The notes under the pieces are model-generated. The model ran no database searches. It saw nothing but the letters and a program-made list of their open reading frames with translations, and was not told the origin of the DNA. Of a stretch of 18,273 bases of DNA, positions 14,449-18,273 are shown piece after piece (the stretch's first letter is position 1; each line of letters opens with the position of its first letter). Both the position numbers and the translations under genes were made by a program. This stretch comes from Gemmatimonadota bacterium (GTDB taxonomy: Bacteria > GCA-2686955): NCBI GenBank assembly GCA_026991065.1, contig JALXCG010000503.1, forward strand, positions 1-18,273. Reading direction: 5' to 3'.

Positions 14449-15066
14449 TCAACCTCCGTAGCGGCGGGCGATGACCGCGCCGAAGACCAGGTGGAGGCCG
14501 CCGAAGCCGAGGGCCAGGAGAGGATTGCCCCACTCTTGCGGGGCGAAGAGGGCGATCGCGCCAAGGGCGAGAAAGCAGATTCCCATGATCGGCACCAGGC
14601 GAATCACCGAATAGGCGCCGCCGGTGACCACGCCGGTGCCGTAAAGCAGGAGCCACATGCCGGGGATGGGGTGCATGTCACGGGCGTGGAGCATGGCCAG
14701 GGTGAGCAGGGCGCCGGCTCCCATGGGCGTGCAGAGGCTGAGTGTGAAGCGGCGAAAGGAGCCTTTCCACAGGGAGACCCCACTCTTGCGGGCCTTCATC
14801 CAGACGGTGATGCCGAAGATGAGCAGGGCGAGGAGGGCGGCGGAAAACCAGACGCCGAGCCAGCGCTCGGCGGTCGGCTGCACCCAAGCCAGAGCGGAGG
14901 CGGCAAGGGCGATCAGCCCCATCGACATGATGCCGCTGCCGGGCAGCGCGGTGGCGGGGGCGGCGGCTTCCATGGCCTGGCGAATGAAACGCAGGTCGTG
15001 CACGGCACGGGCGTGCAGGCGGGATTCCAGGCGGTCTTGCGGCGGGAGGGGTTGGGCGGTTGCCAT
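14449..15066 (-). CDS. Multi-pass membrane protein paired with the winged-helix regulator
   Basis: A 205-residue protein. After a soluble N-terminal part ([20 protein letters not shown], an amphipathic helix) there are about five hydrophobic helices: [72 protein letters not shown], and a C-terminal pair ending in [19 protein letters not shown] do not recognise a named function. The combination with a winged-helix regulator two bases downstream is a recurrent module in bacteria, usually of unknown role. It starts 9 bases after the preceding gene's stop and lacks a strong ribosome binding site, so coupling to it is likely. Confidence 0.72.
   Translation of the reverse strand: MATAQPLPPQDRLESRLHARAVHDLRFIRQAMEAAAPATALPGSGIMSMGLIALAASALAWVQPTAERWLGVWFSAALLALLIFGITVWMKARKSGVSLWKGSFRRFTLSLCTPMGAGALLTLAMLHARDMHPIPGMWLLLYGTGVVTGGAYSVIRLVPIMGICFLALGAIALFAPQEWGNPLLALGFGGLHLVFGAVIARRYGG
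14453..14457 (-). promoter_or_regulatory. Ribosome binding site of the winged-helix regulator
   Basis: GGAGG on the minus strand, six bases before ATG 14446. It overlaps the end of the membrane-protein gene and decides this start against longer readings of the frame. Confidence 0.75.
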
Positions 15067-15075
15067 CCGGGCACT

Positions 15076-15675
15076 CTAGGGAAAAGTGGATTGATTGTGC
15101 AAGCACTTTACAATGCAAAGTGCCGTGCCGGCAATGATGAAATAGAGAATCCCTAAGCATACCAGAAAGAACTTGGGCAGAGCGCAGGACCAGGCGAGCA
15201 GGGCCCAGGTGCCGTCCTGGCTGCCCAGGAGAAGTTGAATCAGGCCGAAGTTCTCGGCGGCATCGAGCAGCGCGGCAACGATTTGCGCCCAAGCCAGGAG
15301 GTTGCCGAGACGGGCGCGCCAACCGTGGGTGGTGGTGGCCAGCAGGGTGCAGGCCAGGCCGATGGCGAGGGCGTAGGAACAGAGAAAAAGGTAATCGACG
15401 CCAAGGCTCAACCCCGCCCACACGGCGCCGCTGCCACCCCACGAGTCGAGCATTGCGCGGGCGGAAGCGAGGGTGCGCGCGACTTCGAACGAGATGATGC
15501 CGTAAGGCGCGGCGGAGGTGAGCAGGGGAGCGTCCAGCGCGCGCATGACCGCCAGCAGGCCCAGAGTGACCACCGTGGCGACAATCCACACCGAAAACCG
15601 CGCCGACGGCGCGATCCAGGCAAAAGGGTGCTGAAAGGCGGAGGGAGTGCGTGGAGGCGTGGCGCGTCGGCTCAT
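15076..15675 (-). CDS. Small multi-pass membrane protein, unknown function
   Basis: A 199-residue protein from ATG 15675 (MSRRATPP). The frame is open further to 15813, but that extension is Arg/His-rich and has no start signal, and it would run into the divergent promoter region. There are four hydrophobic segments: WIVATVVTLGLLAVMRAL, VDYLFLCSYALAIGLACTLLA, LLAWAQIVAALLDAAENFGLIQLLLG and CALPKFFLVCLGILYFIIAGTAL (shown approximately). The AALLDAAEN stretch in the third helix, with Asp/Glu in the membrane, is a recognisable feature of a family of uncharacterised membrane proteins. First gene of the minus-strand group that continues to the winged-helix regulator and perhaps uppS. Confidence 0.68.
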   Translation of the reverse strand: MSRRATPPRTPSAFQHPFAWIAPSARFSVWIVATVVTLGLLAVMRALDAPLLTSAAPYGIISFEVARTLASARAMLDSWGGSGAVWAGLSLGVDYLFLCSYALAIGLACTLLATTTHGWRARLGNLLAWAQIVAALLDAAENFGLIQLLLGSQDGTWALLAWSCALPKFFLVCLGILYFIIAGTALCIVKCLHNQSTFP

Positions 15676-15815
15676 TTTTCGCTTTTCTTTGGGGTGGGGG
15701 ATGGACTTTCGGGGCGCATGCCGACAAACTTGGCCATTTTCAGGCTGACTCACGCGCCACGGGCGGCGCGTCGCGTGCTCACGGTCCGCCGGCGAACCTC
15801 TTGCGAAGCACAACC

Positions 15816-17474
15816 ATGACTCTGCGCCTTCTGACCCTCCCCTATCGCTGGATCGAACGCATCATCATGCTGCGCGAGAAACAGGAGTATGCCTTTGCGA
15901 CGGTGCTCGCTTTCGCGGTTTTTGTCGGGCTGGTGCGGATCTTACTGGAGTTCATGGTCTGCTCGCCCGGTCTTTACGCCAGTTTTGCCGGCTATCTTTC
16001 CTACGTGACGTTCTATCTAATGAACGCCTTTCTCTACGCGACGGCGATTCGGTTCATCATCCGGGTCGACTGGCGCAAGAGTATGAACGTGGTGCTGATC
16101 GGTGTCTTTGTCGGGATTTTCCCGCCGCTGATCGATACGCTCGTCCTGGGAGTGCATACCTTTCGCTACGCCTACAATTTCTCCTGGCTGGAGGGCTGGC
16201 GCTGGCTGATCTACAACCCTCAGGCTCACATCAGCCCGGGCGAAGCGTTCACGCTCTGGTTCACGATCCTGTTGCTGCCACTCTATGTGTGGGTCAAGAC
16301 GCGCTCCCCCTGGCGCACCCTGGCCGGGTTCGCGGCCGGTTACGCAGTGGTCTTTTTCTATGTGACCGTGGTCGCCTCCGCCGCCGCCTCCCTGCTCAAA
16401 CTGGGGTTCGTGCCGATGTTGCGGGCGACCGAACGCCCCATGATCGATGGTCTGGAGCGAGCCTGGCGCGCATCGAGCAACCCGGCGGAAGTTCACGCGC
16501 TGACGCAGAAGTTGACGGCGCTGCGCTTTCATTATGATGAACTCGCGATTGCGCTGACCACCGCGATTCAGGTGCTGGTCGCGGTGATCGCCTATCTGAT
16601 TCTCAATCCCCGCCTGGCACGCCATCTGTTGCTGCGTTCGGGCCACTCCCTGCCCTTCGCTCTGCTCACGCTGCTGGGCGCTGCCGCCACCCGCTACTTT
16701 GCTCCGGAGATGAGCACCCACTCCTGGGTCGGGCTGGTGCCGGCGCTCTTTGTCGCACTCTGTGTCTTCCACGCATTCAACGTTGCCGTCGTCCAGAATG
16801 ACCATTTTGATCGCCATGAGGATCGGCGTGGTCCATTGCCCTATCTGGACCTGCACGACATGCACTTTTTCAATGCCAGCATGTGGTTCCTGGCGATAAC
16901 GGCTTTCAGCGTGCGACCGCGAGTGGGTGCGTTTCTGCTGCTTTTCCAGCTCGTTTCGGTGCTCTACAACTACGACTTCTACCGCGGAAAGCGCTTTTTC
17001 CCAGCCAACTACAAGATCGAAGCGATCTGGGGCTGGAGTGCTTTCATGGCCGGCGCCTATACGGTAATTCACCCGCGGGCGGAGGTGCCGGATGCTGTGC
17101 TGGTGATGAGTTTTCTGGTCTTCGGCGGCTGGTCGCTCTTCAACGCTTTCAAAGACTACAAGGACATTCGCGAAGACTACCGGGCGGGGATCCAGACCGC
17201 CTACGTGCTGCTGAAAAAGCGCGGGCGCTCGCTGCACGCATTCCATTTCTGGCTGCGCCGCCTGATGGCCGTGGGGTTCCTGGTGCCGCTGCCGTTTTTC
17301 TATGGCTGGGGCGCGGATCCGAGAGTCTTGATTGGCGTGGGTGTACTTACGGTCGTTCCGTTGTGGTGGGCGCTGGGCCGCGCACCTGTCAAATCAACGG
17401 TCGAGATCACGCTCGGCATCGTCAGCCTCTACCTGGCCGCGCTGATTGGACTTTTCGAGATCGCGCTGGCGTAA
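15816..17474 (+). CDS. UbiA-type prenyltransferase with an extra N-terminal membrane domain
   Basis: A 552-residue integral membrane protein starting at ATG 15816; there is no clear ribosome binding site, and other in-frame starts upstream would add a non-hydrophobic Arg-rich piece. Residues from about 270 to the end resemble a whole UbiA-superfamily enzyme. The first Asp motif is NDHFDRHED (Asn328, Asp329, Asp332, Asp336) and the second is DYKDIREDYRAGIQT (Asp447, Asp450, Asp454), 118 residues apart as usual, with YNYDFYRGKRF between them. These Asp residues bind Mg and the prenyl diphosphate. The acceptor could be a quinone precursor, lipid or sugar, but cannot be told. The first 265 residues add about five membrane helices and a polar loop (about 200-245), somewhat like Yip1-type domains. 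Divergent from the membrane-protein operon; monocistronic. Confidence 0.72.
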   Translation: MTLRLLTLPYRWIERIIMLREKQEYAFATVLAFAVFVGLVRILLEFMVCSPGLYASFAGYLSYVTFYLMNAFLYATAIRFIIRVDWRKSMNVVLIGVFVGIFPPLIDTLVLGVHTFRYAYNFSWLEGWRWLIYNPQAHISPGEAFTLWFTILLLPLYVWVKTRSPWRTLAGFAAGYAVVFFYVTVVASAAASLLKLGFVPMLRATERPMIDGLERAWRASSNPAEVHALTQKLTALRFHYDELAIALTTAIQVLVAVIAYLILNPRLARHLLLRSGHSLPFALLTLLGAAATRYFAPEMSTHSWVGLVPALFVALCVFHAFNVAVVQNDHFDRHEDRRGPLPYLDLHDMHFFNASMWFLAITAFSVRPRVGAFLLLFQLVSVLYNYDFYRGKRFFPANYKIEAIWGWSAFMAGAYTVIHPRAEVPDAVLVMSFLVFGGWSLFNAFKDYKDIREDYRAGIQTAYVLLKKRGRSLHAFHFWLRRLMAVGFLVPLPFFYGWGADPRVLIGVGVLTVVPLWWALGRAPVKSTVEITLGIVSLYLAALIGLFEIALA

Positions 17475-17546
17475 TCCCGCGGAGTGCGCGGCATGCCGCC
17501 CGCTGCGGCGCCGGACCGGGAACCGCAACGGAGGCCGGTGCCGATC

Positions 17547-18155
17547 TCAATCGCCGTGAGCCACCTGGAAAGCGGGCCGCTGCGATAGGTTCTTGACGTA
17601 GGCGGAGAGGACCGGCTGGTCCTGCAGAAGGCCGCTGGCACCGGCCCATGCACAGATCGAACCGATCATCACATCGGCCGCGGTGAACCGGTTTTCGACC
17701 ATGAACTCCTTGTCGTGGAGGACACTGGAGAGCACCTGGGCCACCACCGAGAACTCCTCGCGAGCACTCTTCAGTTCCGCCGCGCTGCGCTGCTCCGGCG
17801 AGAGCATGCGGGTGTGCAGAAGCGCGCGATAGACTGGCGGTTCAGCTGTGCTGAGGGCAAAGCTCATCCACTGGTAGTACTCACCCCGACCGGGAGCGGC
17901 GAGGGCGGGAGCCAAGTTCTTTTCGACGAAGCGGTCGGCCAAATACATGCAGATCGCGGCGGATTCCCACATGGTCACGTCACCATCGACCAGCGCCGGA
18001 ACCCGTACAGTGGGATGAATCGCTCGATAACCTGCTTCAATCCGATCGCGGTGCGCGCGTGGCAAACGGATCAGCTCGTAGGCAACGCCCATCTCTTCGA
18101 GCAGCCAGCGCGGCCGTGCGGCACGCGTCATGGGCACATAGTATAGCTTGATCAA
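17547..18155 (-). CDS. Glutathione S-transferase family protein
   Basis: A 202-residue protein. The start is TTG at 18155, which gives MIKLYYVPMTRAARPRWLLEEMGV, the complete first strand and helix of the GST thioredoxin-like domain; the next ATG would cut off the strand. TVRVPALVDGDVTMWESAAICMYLADRF is the cis-Pro (VPAL) and glutathione gamma-Glu binding (ESAAI) region. The C-terminal all-helical domain contains FTAADVMIGSICAW, the conserved N-capping segment of GSTs. At about residue 10, where Tyr, Ser or Cys may activate glutathione, there is Thr10 (MTRAARPR), so the catalytic residue is uncertain. The fold is certain. The role could be detoxification, glutathione-dependent reduction or, as in many bacterial GSTs, something undefined. 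The upstream 118 bases to the window end show nothing recognisable. Confidence 0.88.
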   Translation of the reverse strand: MIKLYYVPMTRAARPRWLLEEMGVAYELIRLPRAHRDRIEAGYRAIHPTVRVPALVDGDVTMWESAAICMYLADRFVEKNLAPALAAPGRGEYYQWMSFALSTAEPPVYRALLHTRMLSPEQRSAAELKSAREEFSVVAQVLSSVLHDKEFMVENRFTAADVMIGSICAWAGASGLLQDQPVLSAYVKNLSQRPAFQVAHGD

Positions 18156-18273
18156 GAAATAGCACCATTCAGGGGTGGAAGGAGCAAGCTACCGTCGCCG
18201 TTCCGGTAGGCGCGACGGCGGCAGCGTTGACGAATGCTTCACAATCATACGCCAAGTCGGAGAATCTGTGGGG
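18156..18273. other. Upstream region of the GST gene, no gene seen
   Basis: 118 bases to the window end without a supported gene on either strand. It must carry the promoter of the GST gene if that gene is transcribed alone; I could not pick a convincing -35/-10 pair. Confidence 0.4.

Noticed and set aside
16017-17246. Minus-strand frame of 409 codons opposite the UbiA gene
   Set aside because: Composition (Gln, His, Arg, Glu) is what results from reading membrane helices backward; no motif found.
17488-17499. 12-bp palindrome GCGGCATGCCGC after the UbiA gene
   Set aside because: Short and without T-run; expected by chance in GC-rich DNA.
1-18273. CRISPR arrays, tRNA, rRNA, transposases, integrases
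   Set aside because: None could be recognised on either strand; no evenly spaced direct repeats apart from the coding rungs of the beta-helix gene.

Overview
GC-rich, gene-dense chromosomal DNA, apparently from a Gram-negative (two-membrane) bacterium. Evidence for this is a lipobox lipoprotein, a secreted tetraheme cytochrome c, a secreted parallel beta-helix protein, an envelope amidase with a transmembrane anchor and a MamK-type actin. No ribosomal RNA or taxonomically decisive gene is present. The style of gene content (beta-helix surface protein, orphan MamK-like actin, AlkP-superfamily membrane enzyme) would suit an uncultured, deep-branching Gram-negative lineage, but that is only an impression. 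I see no integrase, transposase, CRISPR array, tRNA or rRNA.

Layout. 1-134 (+) is the 3' end of arginyl-tRNA synthetase (argS). 192-761 (+) is a tetraheme c-type cytochrome closed by a textbook terminator. 944-2686 (+) is a secreted lipase-like alpha/beta hydrolase with a C-terminal beta-sandwich region. On the minus strand, 8296 down to 2753 holds four tightly packed genes in the order ATP-grasp ligase, cyanophycinase-like (peptidase S51) protein, enterochelin-esterase-like hydrolase and membrane-anchored AlkP-superfamily phosphodiesterase. All three junctions overlap. Upstream on the same strand (10319-8410) are a secreted beta-helix protein and a small lipoprotein. 10495-11661 (+) is an N-acetylmuramoyl-L-alanine amidase. 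After a non-coding stretch of about 340 bases containing a hairpin comes a MamK-like actin (12003-13043, +). Convergent to it are uppS, a winged-helix regulator and two small membrane proteins (minus, 15675-13297). A long UbiA-type prenyltransferase with an extra N-terminal membrane domain (15816-17474, +) and a glutathione S-transferase (18155-17547, minus) close the window.

How the genes may work together. Amidase_3, UppS (undecaprenyl-PP synthesis), the actin and the UbiA prenyltransferase (a likely user of polyprenyl-PP) give the right half an envelope and isoprenoid flavour, although they are not one operon. The most distinctive unit is the ATP-grasp / S51-like / esterase / AlkP operon. 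It pairs an enzyme fold that makes amide or ester-type bonds with a cyanophycinase-fold protein and two hydrolases. The S51 member has kept the family's signature segments but has Ala where the nucleophilic Ser should be, so it is probably not a protease. The second highlight is a MamK-family filament gene with no magnetosome genes within reach.
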